Shown here piece after piece: positions 1-6,561 of a stretch of DNA of 13,916 nucleotides. The DNA lies in NCBI GenBank assembly GCA_021772165.1, contig JAJFMM010000068.1, forward strand, positions 1 to 13,916, written 5' to 3'. Position 1 is the stretch's first letter. Each line of letters begins with the position of its first letter. The position numbers were made by a program, and so were the translations under genes. Source of the DNA: Chlamydiota bacterium (lineage in GTDB: Bacteria > Chlamydiota > Chlamydiia > Chlamydiales > SM23-39). The notes below the pieces were generated by a model. The model searched no databases. It was not told the DNA's origin and was given only the letters and a program-made list of their open reading frames with translations.

Positions 1-542
1 GCACGATCGAAATTCGACATCGGTAACCAATCTTGAACCCAAGGAGAGAGCAATAGAAGGTTCGCTGATACGGCTGCTGCCGCAGCTCCAGGAATCGGCA
101 ACCCTGTGAAATGCTTTTTCTGGGCCGTTTTCGCCTCCCTATTCTCTTTTGCCTCTGTCGTTCGCACACTAAAGCGCACCAGTCTCAACACCCCGCAAAG
201 AGAGTAGACCATCGCCGCTGACGCAGAGAAGAAAGAGAGAAGAGTGCCCTGCTCGAGCGAAAGTGTTTTGAGTAGAAGCACCGAGGGAGCAACTCCAAAC
301 GAAATAGCGTCTGAGAGAGAATCAAACACAAATCCAAATTCACTCTCCGCTCGGATCGCTCGAGCCAAAGCCCCATCCATGAAATCAGCAAATGCCGCGA
401 GCAAAAGAAGCAGTGCTGCAGTATGCACCATCTCATAATCGCCAGCACCGGGCTGCGTCATGTTGACTTTGAAAATTACGAATAAACCACAGGAAAGTGC
501 AAATGCTGTGATGATGTTTGGCAAAATTTGGACGCGCTTCAT
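1..542 (-). CDS. pssA: CDP-diacylglycerol--serine O-phosphatidyltransferase, 5' part (partial)
   Basis: Integral inner-membrane enzyme that joins CDP-diacylglycerol and L-serine to make phosphatidylserine, the precursor of phosphatidylethanolamine. The minus-strand frame opens with MKRVQILPNIITAF at 542 and runs off the left edge after about 180 codons. It carries the complete CDP-alcohol phosphatidyltransferase signature: D56-G57-x2-A60-R61-x8-G70-x3-D74-x3-D78, the Mg/CDP-binding aspartates. The flanking segments CGVLRLVRF (about 116-124) and GLPIPGAAA (about 148-156) are typical of PssA rather than PgsA. Hydrophobic helices lie at about 10-26, 41-54 and 100-118. Family length is usually 230-280 aa, so the missing C-terminus should hold further membrane helices. 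It is divergent from nrdA across 232 bp. The pssA/nrdA/nrdB neighbourhood also occurs in Chlamydia. The family is clear; only the C-terminus is unseen. Confidence 0.93.
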   Translation of the reverse strand, partial: MKRVQILPNIITAFALSCGLFVIFKVNMTQPGAGDYEMVHTAALLLLLAAFADFMDGALARAIRAESEFGFVFDSLSDAISFGVAPSVLLLKTLSLEQGTLLSFFSASAAMVYSLCGVLRLVRFSVRTTEAKENREAKTAQKKHFTGLPIPGAAAAAVSANLLLLSPWVQDWLPMSNFDR

Positions 543-662
543 AAAATTTCCATCTCGATTATGACTGAACCATACCAGAAAAAGATGATAAATGGTAATT
601 TTTCCGCCACAGCAAACCTACTCAGCTATTCTGACAGAGCATCATAAGAAACAGTGAAATTT

Positions 663-691
663 TTTATGGACTGCAAACTGTCAACTACAAT
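663..691 (+). promoter_or_regulatory. possible nrdA promoter
   Basis: A -10-like TACAAT (686-691, 5/6 to TATAAT) lies 17 bp after a poor -35-like TTTATG (663-668). A start near 698 would give a leader of about 77 nt and place NrdR box 1 directly on the -10. The -35 is weak, so this is a tentative call. Confidence 0.35.
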
Positions 692-700
692 ATATAGTGT
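685..700 (+). promoter_or_regulatory. NrdR box 1 upstream of nrdA
   Basis: The 16-mer CTACAATATATAGTGT matches the NrdR-box consensus acaCwAtATaTwGtgt at 14 of 16 positions, including the C...G pair at the core edges (688 and 697). It contains a possible -10 hexamer TACAAT (686-691), so a bound repressor would cover the promoter. NrdR is the Zn-finger/ATP-cone repressor that shuts off ribonucleotide reductase genes when dATP is high; a chlamydial orthologue is known. No nrdR gene is visible in this window. Confidence 0.75.
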
Positions 701-717
701 GATGACAGGGTAGCTAT

Positions 718-733
718 CTACAAGATGTAGTAG
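718..733 (+). promoter_or_regulatory. NrdR box 2 upstream of nrdA
   Basis: CTACAAGATGTAGTAG is identical to box 1 at 12 of 16 positions and starts 33 bp downstream of it, about three helical turns, as expected for paired NrdR boxes. Its core CTACA-AGA-TGTAG is itself a perfect 5-bp dyad. It lies 41 bp before the nrdA ATG. The call rests on the pairing and spacing together; alone, the site would be weaker. Confidence 0.65.
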
Positions 734-774
734 TAGGCACTCTAAAGAAACCATTAAAATAAGATTGGCGCGAT

Positions 775-3700
775 ATGAAAAAACAGCACTTGCCCGATGC
801 GGCTGCACTCGTTGAAGGAACCACACCTCCCGCGAAAACAAAAAAAGTTGCCGTCGAGGCGCAATATACCGTCGTTAAACGCAATGGAACTCTCGTTCCC
901 TTTCGCCGCGATAGGATCGTAAAGGCTCTCGAAGCAGCGTTTCGCGACACAAAAAAAACAGAACAGGGCGCTCCATTTGATGACGACCTGCTCAAATCAG
1001 TCGGTCAGATCGCCGATCTCGTCGTAAAACAGGTCCTTTCTCTCGCAGCCAAAGGCGCATGCTTGACCGTGGAAGGCATCCAGGACGTCGTGGAAGTGTC
1101 CCTTATGAAAAATGGCCATCACGATGTGGCTCGCGATTACATCCTCTACCGCGATGAGAGAAAAGCGGAACGCGAAACGTCCGTTCTCAATCTTCGTATC
1201 TACCGCCGCGACAAAACGACCCCGGCCCGCTTCAATCCGATGAAGATCGCCTCGTCGATCGAACACGCTTTCCGAGGAGCTCGTCAACTCGAAGAGCACT
1301 CTCCCGATGAAGTCGTCGCCGCCGTAAATCTCCTTACCCAGAAAATTGTCGGAGAGATGGTCGACCTAGCTACTAAAGGAGACTCTCTCTACATCGACAT
1401 GATCGAAGACCGCGTTGAGCGCGAGTTGATGAATGAGAAGATCTTTGATGTCGCTAAATACTACATCTTACATCGCGCAGAAAGGGTTAAACGACATGCA
1501 CTAACCGCTCACAAACCCGCTGACGACACAGCTCCTGTACGCCAATTCGAGATTGCAACAGCAGATGGAAAAATTAAAATTTCCGATACGATGCTGCGCA
1601 ATACAATTTCATTTGCTTGCCGTGGCCTAGAAGAGAAAGTCTCTGTCTATCAGCTTCTGGAAACAGCCATTTTGCAGTTCTACGATGGCATGAAAGAGCC
1701 TGAAGTGGATCTGGCCAATATCTTCTCAGCAAAATCGAAGATCGAAGCAGAACCGGCCTACTCGAAGGTCGCCTCTCGCCTCCTTCTCGATATGATCTAC
1801 CGCGAAACGCTAGGCCGCAGCGCCTCGGACACAGCTCTTGAAAAAGCGCATCGCACCTATTTTAAGAAAACGCTCAAAGAGGGGATCGCTCTCGAACGCA
1901 TCTCTCCTGATCTGCTCGATTTTGACCTCGAAAAATTGGGCAATGCGATGGATCTCGGCCGCGACGATCTATTCACCTACCTCGGTCTCCAGACGCTCTA
2001 CGATCGCTACTTCATCCACCACGAGCAGCGAAGACTAGAAACTCCACAGATCTTCTGGATGCGCGTTTCCATGGGCCTCGCCCTCAAAGAAGGCGATCAG
2101 AAGAACGAGCGCGCCATCGAATTTTATAATGTGCTCTCACAGTTCCACTTCACCTCAAGCACGCCAACGCTCTTCAACGCGGGAACACTCCACTCCCAGC
2201 TCAGCTCTTGCTATCTCTCAACAGTGATGGATGATTTGGGCCACATCTTCAAAGTGGTCGCCGACGATGCGCAGCTCTCCAAATGGGCAGGCGGCATCGG
2301 CAACGACTGGACAAATGTCAGAGCAACCGGCGCCCGCATCAAAGGCACCAACGGCACCTCTCAAGGTGTCATTCCTTTCCTAAAAGTCGCCAATGATACA
2401 GCCGTAGCTGTGAATCAGGGAGGAAAGCGTAAGGGCGCAATGTGTGCATACTTAGAGACTTGGCACCTCGATATTGAGGATTTCCTCGAGCTGCGCAAAA
2501 ACACCGGCGATGAGCGCCGTCGTACACACGACATGAACACAGCGAACTGGATTCCTGACCTCTTCATGAAGCGTATACGTGAAAATGGCTCCTGGACGCT
2601 CTTTTCCCCGAACGATGTTCCCGATCTACACGATCTCTATGGGCGCGCCTTCGAAAAACGCTACAACGAATATGAGAAAATGGCCGATGAGGGCAAAATC
2701 AAGCTCTTCAAGCGCGTGGAAGCTCTTCTGCTCTGGCGCAAGATGCTCAGCATGCTCTTCGAAACAGGACACCCTTGGATCACCTTCAAGGATCCTTCCA
2801 ATATTCGCTCGCCACAAGATCATCAAGGCGTCGTACACTCCTCGAATCTCTGCACTGAGATCCTCCTCAACACCTCCGTTGACGAGACAGCCGTCTGTAA
2901 CCTCGGCTCGATCAACCTGCCTCTCCACGTGACAGAAAACGGTCTCGATGAGAAGAAACTCTCCTCGACGATCCGCACCGCCGTACGCATGCTCGATAAC
3001 GTGATCGACATCAACTTCTATCCAATAGATGAGGCGAAAACCTCGAACCAGCGCCATCGTCCGATCGGCTTGGGGCTGATGGGTTTCCAAGATGCGCTCT
3101 ATATCCAGAACCTCAGCTACGCCAGCCATGAAGCTGTCGCTTTTGCTGACAATAGCATGGAGATGATCTCCTACTACGCCATCTTGGCCTCTACAGAGCT
3201 GGCTCGCGAGAAAGGAACCTACTCCACGTACAAAGGCTCTAAATGGGACCGAGGCTACTTGCCGATCGACACGATCGATCTTCTAGAAGAAGAGCGCGGT
3301 CTCAAAGTAGATATCGACAGAAGCTGCTCCATGGACTGGACTCCGGTACGCGATGCCGTGAAAAAACATGGCATGCGCAACAGCAACATGATGGCTATCG
3401 CCCCGACAGCCACCATCGGCAACATCACCGGCGCTATTCCTTCGATCGAACCGATCTATAAGCATCTGTTCGTCAAATCGAATCTATCCGGAGAATTTAC
3501 GATCTCCAACGCCCATCTCGTTGAAAAACTCAAAGCCCTCCAGCTTTGGGACTCCGAGATGATCGACGATCTGAAGTACTTCGATGGATCGATTCAGGAG
3601 ATCGAGCGCATCCCTGATGATGTAAAAAACCTCTTTCTCACCGCTTTTGAGATTGAACCTGAATGGATCATCGAGTGCGCCGCACGTCGCCAGAAGTGGA

Positions 3701-3981
3701 TCGACATGGGACAATCTCTCAATCTCTATTTGGCAGAACCCAGTGGCAAAAAACTGCACCAAATGTATCTGCTTGCCTGGGAAAAAGGTCTCAAAACGAC
3801 CTATTACCTCAGATCGCTCGGCGCTACTCAGATCGAAAAGTCAACTGTGGACATCAACCGACGAGGCCTACAGCCGCGCTGGATGAAAAACAAGTCCGCA
3901 TCGAGCAACGTCGGTGTCGATCGAGAGCCAGAAATGCCCAAAGCTTGCAATCTCGGTGAAGATTGCGAAAGCTGCCAGTAA
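775..3981 (+). CDS. nrdA: ribonucleoside-diphosphate reductase alpha subunit (class Ic, tandem ATP-cones)
   Basis: Large (R1) subunit reducing NDPs to dNDPs in the cytoplasm with NrdB. Three consecutive N-terminal ATP-cone regulatory domains are visible at about 31-127 (with VVKRNG), 138-235 (RIYRRD) and 257-345. The last aligns with the single E. coli cone (QFYDGMK matches QFYDGIK) but lacks its Lys-Arg nucleotide motif. The catalytic barrel follows: C479 (first redox Cys), S690-N691-L692-C693-T694-E695 (active-site Asn, thiyl Cys, Glu), C708 in AVCNLGSINL, and Y1010-Y1011 of the radical path. The C-terminal CESCQ tail (C1064, C1067) is the thioredoxin-reduced pair. At 1068 aa it is about 300 aa longer than E. 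coli NrdA, mostly from the extra cones, as in Chlamydia. The ATG at 775 has no strong Shine-Dalgarno. NrdB follows 27 bp downstream, and the NrdR boxes precede it. Confidence 0.97.
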   Translation: MKKQHLPDAAALVEGTTPPAKTKKVAVEAQYTVVKRNGTLVPFRRDRIVKALEAAFRDTKKTEQGAPFDDDLLKSVGQIADLVVKQVLSLAAKGACLTVEGIQDVVEVSLMKNGHHDVARDYILYRDERKAERETSVLNLRIYRRDKTTPARFNPMKIASSIEHAFRGARQLEEHSPDEVVAAVNLLTQKIVGEMVDLATKGDSLYIDMIEDRVERELMNEKIFDVAKYYILHRAERVKRHALTAHKPADDTAPVRQFEIATADGKIKISDTMLRNTISFACRGLEEKVSVYQLLETAILQFYDGMKEPEVDLANIFSAKSKIEAEPAYSKVASRLLLDMIYRETLGRSASDTALEKAHRTYFKKTLKEGIALERISPDLLDFDLEKLGNAMDLGRDDLFTYLGLQTLYDRYFIHHEQRRLETPQIFWMRVSMGLALKEGDQKNERAIEFYNVLSQFHFTSSTPTLFNAGTLHSQLSSCYLSTVMDDLGHIFKVVADDAQLSKWAGGIGNDWTNVRATGARIKGTNGTSQGVIPFLKVANDTAVAVNQGGKRKGAMCAYLETWHLDIEDFLELRKNTGDERRRTHDMNTANWIPDLFMKRIRENGSWTLFSPNDVPDLHDLYGRAFEKRYNEYEKMADEGKIKLFKRVEALLLWRKMLSMLFETGHPWITFKDPSNIRSPQDHQGVVHSSNLCTEILLNTSVDETAVCNLGSINLPLHVTENGLDEKKLSSTIRTAVRMLDNVIDINFYPIDEAKTSNQRHRPIGLGLMGFQDALYIQNLSYASHEAVAFADNSMEMISYYAILASTELAREKGTYSTYKGSKWDRGYLPIDTIDLLEEERGLKVDIDRSCSMDWTPVRDAVKKHGMRNSNMMAIAPTATIGNITGAIPSIEPIYKHLFVKSNLSGEFTISNAHLVEKLKALQLWDSEMIDDLKYFDGSIQEIERIPDDVKNLFLTAFEIEPEWIIECAARRQKWIDMGQSLNLYLAEPSGKKLHQMYLLAWEKGLKTTYYLRSLGATQIEKSTVDINRRGLQPRWMKNKSASSNVGVDREPEMPKACNLGEDCESCQ

Positions 3982-4008
3982 CAACTGCTTAACGCATAGG
4001 AATCATCC

Positions 4009-5061
4009 ATGTCCGATACAAAATCCGATCAAACAGCCGGTGCCGAAAAAAGGGTCAACGTCTCACAAAAACGCCTGATCAATTGCCACGCTGTCGATGT
4101 CAATCAACTCATGCCCCTGAAATACAACTGGGCCTGGGAACACTACCTCAATGGCTGCGCCAACCACTGGATGCCCAGCGAAGTCCCAATGGGTAAAGAC
4201 ATTGAACTCTGGAAGTCCAATGCTCTGAGCGAAGACGAGCGCCGCGTCATCATGCGCAACCTCGGCTTCTTCGCAACAGCAGAGAGCCTTGTCGGAAACA
4301 ACATCGTTCTTGCCATCTTCCGCCATGTAACGAATCCGGAAGCGCGTCAATATCTTCTAAGACAAGGTTTTGAAGAAGCACTTCACACACACGCTTTTCT
4401 CTACATCGTCGAATCGCTCACCCTCGATCAAGGCGAGATTTTCAACATGTACAACGAAGTGAACTCCATCAATGCTAAAGATGAGTTCGAGATGAAGCTG
4501 ACGCAAGATGTTCTCAGTCCTGACTTTACTACCTCCACGTTTGAAGGAGCACAGAAGTTCTTAGAGAATCTCGTTGGCTACTACATCGTTATGGAAGGAA
4601 TCTTCTTCTATAGCGGCTTCGCCATGATCCTCTCTTTCCTCAGACAAAACAAAATGGTCGGTATCGGCGAGCAGTTCCAATACATTCTACGCGATGAGAC
4701 GGTCCACCTGAACTTTGGTATCGATCTGATCAATGGAATCAAAGAGGAGAATCCCGATCTCTGGTCCCCTGCCTTTCAAGATAGTCTCATAGCGACGATC
4801 AGAGAAGCAGTAGAGCTGGAAATCCAGTATGCTGAAGACTGCCTACCCCGTGGGATTCTTGGATTGACAGCCCCAATGTTTAGACATTACGTCCAGTATG
4901 TCGCAGATCGCCGCTTAGAGCGTATCGGCCTCAAACCGCAATACCACTCTAAAAACCCATTCCCATGGATGAGTGAGACGATCGATCTAGGTAAAGAGAA
5001 GAACTTTTTCGAGACGCGAGTGACTGAGTATCAGTCCGCTTCGAATCTGTCTTGGAATTAA
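4009..5061 (+). CDS. nrdB: ribonucleoside-diphosphate reductase beta subunit (class Ic, Phe for radical Tyr)
   Basis: Small (R2) subunit that holds the dimetal cofactor and passes the oxidising equivalent to NrdA. The ferritin-like ligands are all present: E92, E123, H126, E196, E230 and H233. F130 (in EALHTHAF) occupies the place of the E. coli radical Tyr122. Each of these is offset by exactly three from the C. trachomatis numbering I recall (E89, E120, H123, F127, E193, E227, H230), and Y341 matches its Y338 near the C-terminus. This defines class Ic, which in C. trachomatis uses a Mn(IV)/Fe(III) centre instead of a tyrosyl radical and so tolerates host-derived oxidants. The ATG at 4009 is preceded by AGGA at 3998-4001 (7-nt spacer). 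It is 350 aa, usual length, and cotranscribed with nrdA, 27 bp apart. Confidence 0.97.
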   Translation: MSDTKSDQTAGAEKRVNVSQKRLINCHAVDVNQLMPLKYNWAWEHYLNGCANHWMPSEVPMGKDIELWKSNALSEDERRVIMRNLGFFATAESLVGNNIVLAIFRHVTNPEARQYLLRQGFEEALHTHAFLYIVESLTLDQGEIFNMYNEVNSINAKDEFEMKLTQDVLSPDFTTSTFEGAQKFLENLVGYYIVMEGIFFYSGFAMILSFLRQNKMVGIGEQFQYILRDETVHLNFGIDLINGIKEENPDLWSPAFQDSLIATIREAVELEIQYAEDCLPRGILGLTAPMFRHYVQYVADRRLERIGLKPQYHSKNPFPWMSETIDLGKEKNFFETRVTEYQSASNLSWN

Positions 5062-5070
5062 ATGAGATAG

Positions 5071-5093
5071 AGCGCCCTGGGAACCAGGGCGCT
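5071..5093. terminator. hairpin between nrdB and the convergent small gene
   Basis: AGCGCCCTGG and CCAGGGCGCT form a perfect 10-bp GC-rich stem with a GAA loop, beginning 10 bp after the nrdB stop and ending 11 bp before the stop of the convergent acidic-protein gene. Its position fits a shared transcript end, but there is no U-tract after it on either strand. It may act as a 3'-end stabilising structure or with Rho rather than as a classical intrinsic terminator. Confidence 0.55.
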
Positions 5094-5103
5094 ATGCGCT
5101 AAC

Positions 5104-5289
5104 TTAGTCAGCAGCTTCTTCTGTAGCTACTTCTGTAGACTCAGCTACTTCAACTTCTGAACCAGCATCAGCTACTTCTTCTGTAGTCACTTCAGTTGTA
5201 ACTTCTGTAACTTCTGTAACTTCTTCTTCGTTTGCGTAAGCTCCGCCTACAAAACTCAGTGCCATGATAGACATACATAGAAAACGCAT
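5104..5289 (-). CDS. small secreted acidic Val/Thr/Glu-repeat protein
   Basis: Unrecognised 61-aa protein. A short basic start (MRF) and hydrophobic stretch lead to an A-Y-A cleavage site at residues 17-19, a good signal peptidase I signal. The mature part of about 42 residues is built from EVT/TEV and EVA units, with 14 Glu and 2 Asp and no Lys or Arg, so it should be strongly negative and disordered. Part of the repeat is a 9-bp tandem DNA unit near 5200-5222. A Shine-Dalgarno GAGAGG lies about 5 nt before the ATG, and a plausible promoter precedes it, so it looks like a real gene despite its low complexity. It converges on nrdB. The function is unknown; charge shielding or metal/cation binding in the periplasm would be guesses. 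Confidence 0.68.
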   Translation of the reverse strand: MRFLCMSIMALSFVGGAYANEEEVTEVTEVTTEVTTEEVADAGSEVEVAESTEVATEEAAD

Positions 5290-5332
5290 AATTACCTCTC
5301 AAAAGGTGGTTAATGAAATACTTACGATAAAA

Positions 5333-5361
5333 ATCATAAGAAACCCTCTCCTTTTTGGGAA
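5333..5361 (-). promoter_or_regulatory. promoter candidate for the small acidic protein
   Basis: Read on the minus strand: TTCCCA (5361-5356, 4/6 to TTGACA), a 17-bp spacer, then TATGAT (5338-5333, 5/6 to TATAAT). A start near 5326 would give a leader of about 37 nt. It sits in an AT-rich divergent region shared with the gene starting at 5488. Confidence 0.45.
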
Positions 5362-5434
5362 GTAAATTTTTTCTACATTAACTTTTTGCAAAGATCTTAG
5401 GTCCAGGAATTTGAGAAATTACAAAGAAACAAAT

Positions 5435-5462
5435 TTGTTAAATTTCCATTTTAATTTATAAT
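5435..5462 (+). promoter_or_regulatory. promoter for the small helical gene pair
   Basis: TTGTTA (5435-5440), a 16-bp spacer and a perfect TATAAT (5457-5462). The predicted start, about 5469, coincides with the GGAGG ribosome-binding site (5469-5473), so the leader is only about 20 nt to the ATG at 5488. The -35 overlaps a perfect 12-bp palindrome AACAAATTTGTT (5428-5439), a possible operator. Confidence 0.6.
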
Positions 5463-5487
5463 AAAGCTGGAGGCGTTGTTTTTATTT

Positions 5488-5793
5488 ATGGACTCACCCT
5501 TAAAAAAAGAAACTACCCCAGACTTCCGTAATGAAAAAGCTCAACAAGCTTTTGTTCATGACGCGAAAGATGGCGCCTCTCTCTTGCACAAAGAGATCTC
5601 CGTCAATCTGGCAGAGCAGACCCTACTTGTTCAGCGTATTTCTCTGATGAAGGGTCTAGTCAACGATCTTCCTTCAAGTGATCCACAATATAGTATGATT
5701 CTCAGCCAAGTGCAAATGGATCAGATAGAGTTAGATGAGTTAAAAAGGCGGGAACATTCTCTCGTAGAGCAGATCAAAAAACTTTCGCTTTAA
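5488..5793 (+). CDS. small helical (coiled-coil) protein, unknown function
   Basis: Unrecognised 101-aa cytoplasmic-looking protein with no signal peptide or membrane segment. It appears to form two helices (about 35-55 and 66-99) joined by a turn with the pattern LPSSDPQY. The second helix is heptad-like and charged (DQIELDELKRRE). Start choice: a TTG at 5476 lies only 2 nt from GGAGG (5469-5473) and almost at the predicted transcript start, so the ATG at 5488 is preferred although its 14-nt spacer is long. The next gene starts 13 bp after the stop and has a similar helix-LP-P-Y-helix plan, so the two may be an operon of distant paralogues. It lies upstream of the histone-like gene. No function can be assigned; a small adaptor or chaperone-like subunit is only a guess from size and helicity. 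Confidence 0.72.
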   Translation: MDSPLKKETTPDFRNEKAQQAFVHDAKDGASLLHKEISVNLAEQTLLVQRISLMKGLVNDLPSSDPQYSMILSQVQMDQIELDELKRREHSLVEQIKKLSL

Positions 5794-5806
5794 AATTTCT
5801 TTCGTT

Positions 5807-6091
5807 ATGTTTTTTGGTATGAAGAATGAAGAAAGCACATACGCACACATTGAGAGGCTTCTGTCATCTGGCAATGGGCCGGGTAAAAAGAGAGAGCTTG
5901 GCGATGATCTGATTCAGCTTCTAGCACAACTCCCCCAACAAGCTCCACACGCAGAAAGTCCTGATTACGAGCAGTATCAGCAAATTCAGCAGAAGATCGA
6001 TTCCTTGAAGCAGAAAATGGCAGAAAAACATCGTCTGCTGATGGAAGATCTCCAAGCGCAAGAAACTTTCAGCGCGAAATTCAAAACTTAA
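5807..6091 (+). CDS. small helical (coiled-coil) protein, unknown function
   Basis: Unrecognised 94-aa protein, Gln/Glu/Lys-rich and soluble. A helix at about 30-43 is followed by a Pro-rich turn (LPQQAPHAESPDY) and a long amphipathic helix at about 55-85 (QIQQKIDSLKQKMAEKH) that should form a coiled coil. Neither the ATG at 5807 nor the in-frame ATG at 5819 has a convincing Shine-Dalgarno. Translation may be coupled to the upstream gene, which ends 13 bp before. The layout, an upstream start codon 12 nt before an inner ATG, mirrors the start region of that gene, in line with a tandem duplication. The histone-like gene begins 76 bp downstream. Codon use and position support a real gene; the function is unknown. 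Confidence 0.68.
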   Translation: MFFGMKNEESTYAHIERLLSSGNGPGKKRELGDDLIQLLAQLPQQAPHAESPDYEQYQQIQQKIDSLKQKMAEKHRLLMEDLQAQETFSAKFKT

Positions 6092-6101
6092 ATAAATCTT
6101 C

Positions 6102-6130
6102 TTGAGCTGAAAAGCCTCTTTAACTACAAG
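6102..6130 (+). promoter_or_regulatory. possible promoter of the histone-like gene
   Basis: TTGAGC (6102-6107), a 17-bp spacer and TACAAG (6125-6130), each 4/6 to consensus. A start near 6137 gives a leader of about 31 nt. A weak match, and read-through from the upstream pair is also possible. Confidence 0.35.
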
Positions 6131-6167
6131 CAGCAAACAAAGGCATTGTCGTTATTGGAGGATTTAT

Positions 6168-6515
6168 ATGGCCCTAGCAAGAAAAACAAAAAGAGTCGCT
6201 AAGAAAAGAAAGACTGTAGCGAAGAAAACAGTTGTTAAGAAGAAAGTCGCGAAGAAGAGTAGAAAAGCTGTGAAGAAAAAAGCAGCTCCAAAAAAGCTCT
6301 CTTCCGGCGGAAACCCTCAACTAAAAGCTTACAAGAATCTCGAGAAGAAACTTGAAGATGCTTTGGAAAAACTCTGCAAAGATGTAGAGAAAAAGAATAA
6401 AAAAGCGATCGAAAAGGATCGCAATGATCTGATGCTCCTTTTGGGCGAGTGCAGCTACATGGCACGTGAGTGCGCTAATTGCATGGGAAAGAACCCAAAA
6501 AAAAAATCACGCTAG
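6168..6515 (+). CDS. lysine-rich histone H1-like DNA-binding protein (Hc1/Hc2 type)
   Basis: Likely nucleoid protein that condenses chromosomal DNA in the infectious, non-dividing form. Residues 1-43 are about half Lys/Arg in AKK/VKK repeats, as in the DNA-binding tails of chlamydial Hc1 and Hc2. A Ser-Gly-Gly hinge follows at 45-48, then a helical domain (about 50-106). That domain has the look of the Hc1 N-terminal domain: KKLEDALE then EKKNKKA, against KKxxDLLE and EKGNKAA as I recall them. If so, the order tail-then-domain is the reverse of Hc1. Four Cys (C70, C95, C102, C105, the last two as CANC) could form disulfides in the oxidised infectious form. At 115 aa it is near Hc1 size. The ATG at 6168 has GGAGG (6157-6161) at a 6-nt spacer. 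Histone-like is secure; hctA or hctB orthology is not. Confidence 0.85.
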   Translation: MALARKTKRVAKKRKTVAKKTVVKKKVAKKSRKAVKKKAAPKKLSSGGNPQLKAYKNLEKKLEDALEKLCKDVEKKNKKAIEKDRNDLMLLLGECSYMARECANCMGKNPKKKSR

Positions 6516-6525
6516 AATAGAAAGC

Positions 6526-6560
6526 CACCGAGGAAGCTCTTTCCTCGGTGAACCCTTTTT
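6526..6560 (+). terminator. terminator after the histone-like gene
   Basis: CACCGAGGAA and TTCCTCGGTG make a perfect 10-bp stem with a GCTCT loop, 10 bp after the stop codon. The T-run TTTTT (6556-6560) comes 5 nt after the stem, slightly late for a textbook intrinsic terminator. The stem can also end transcripts arriving from the right on the minus strand. Confidence 0.65.
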
Positions 6561-6561
6561 C

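Noticed and set aside
185..448. 87-codon minus-strand open frame
   Set aside because: It lies in another frame of the same strand as pssA, whose frame carries the full CDP-alcohol phosphatidyltransferase motif.
641..651. 11-bp sequence ATCATAAGAAA shared with 5333-5343, both upstream of minus-strand genes
   Set aside because: 11-bp matches are expected by chance in a window of this size, and the copy near pssA has no -35.
626..995. Minus-strand frames over the nrdA upstream region
   Set aside because: They cross the NrdR boxes and the start of nrdA and have no ribosome-binding site or recognisable protein.
5476..5487. TTG start for the first small helical gene
   Set aside because: Only 2 nt from the Shine-Dalgarno and 7 nt from the predicted transcript start; the ATG at 5488 is preferred.
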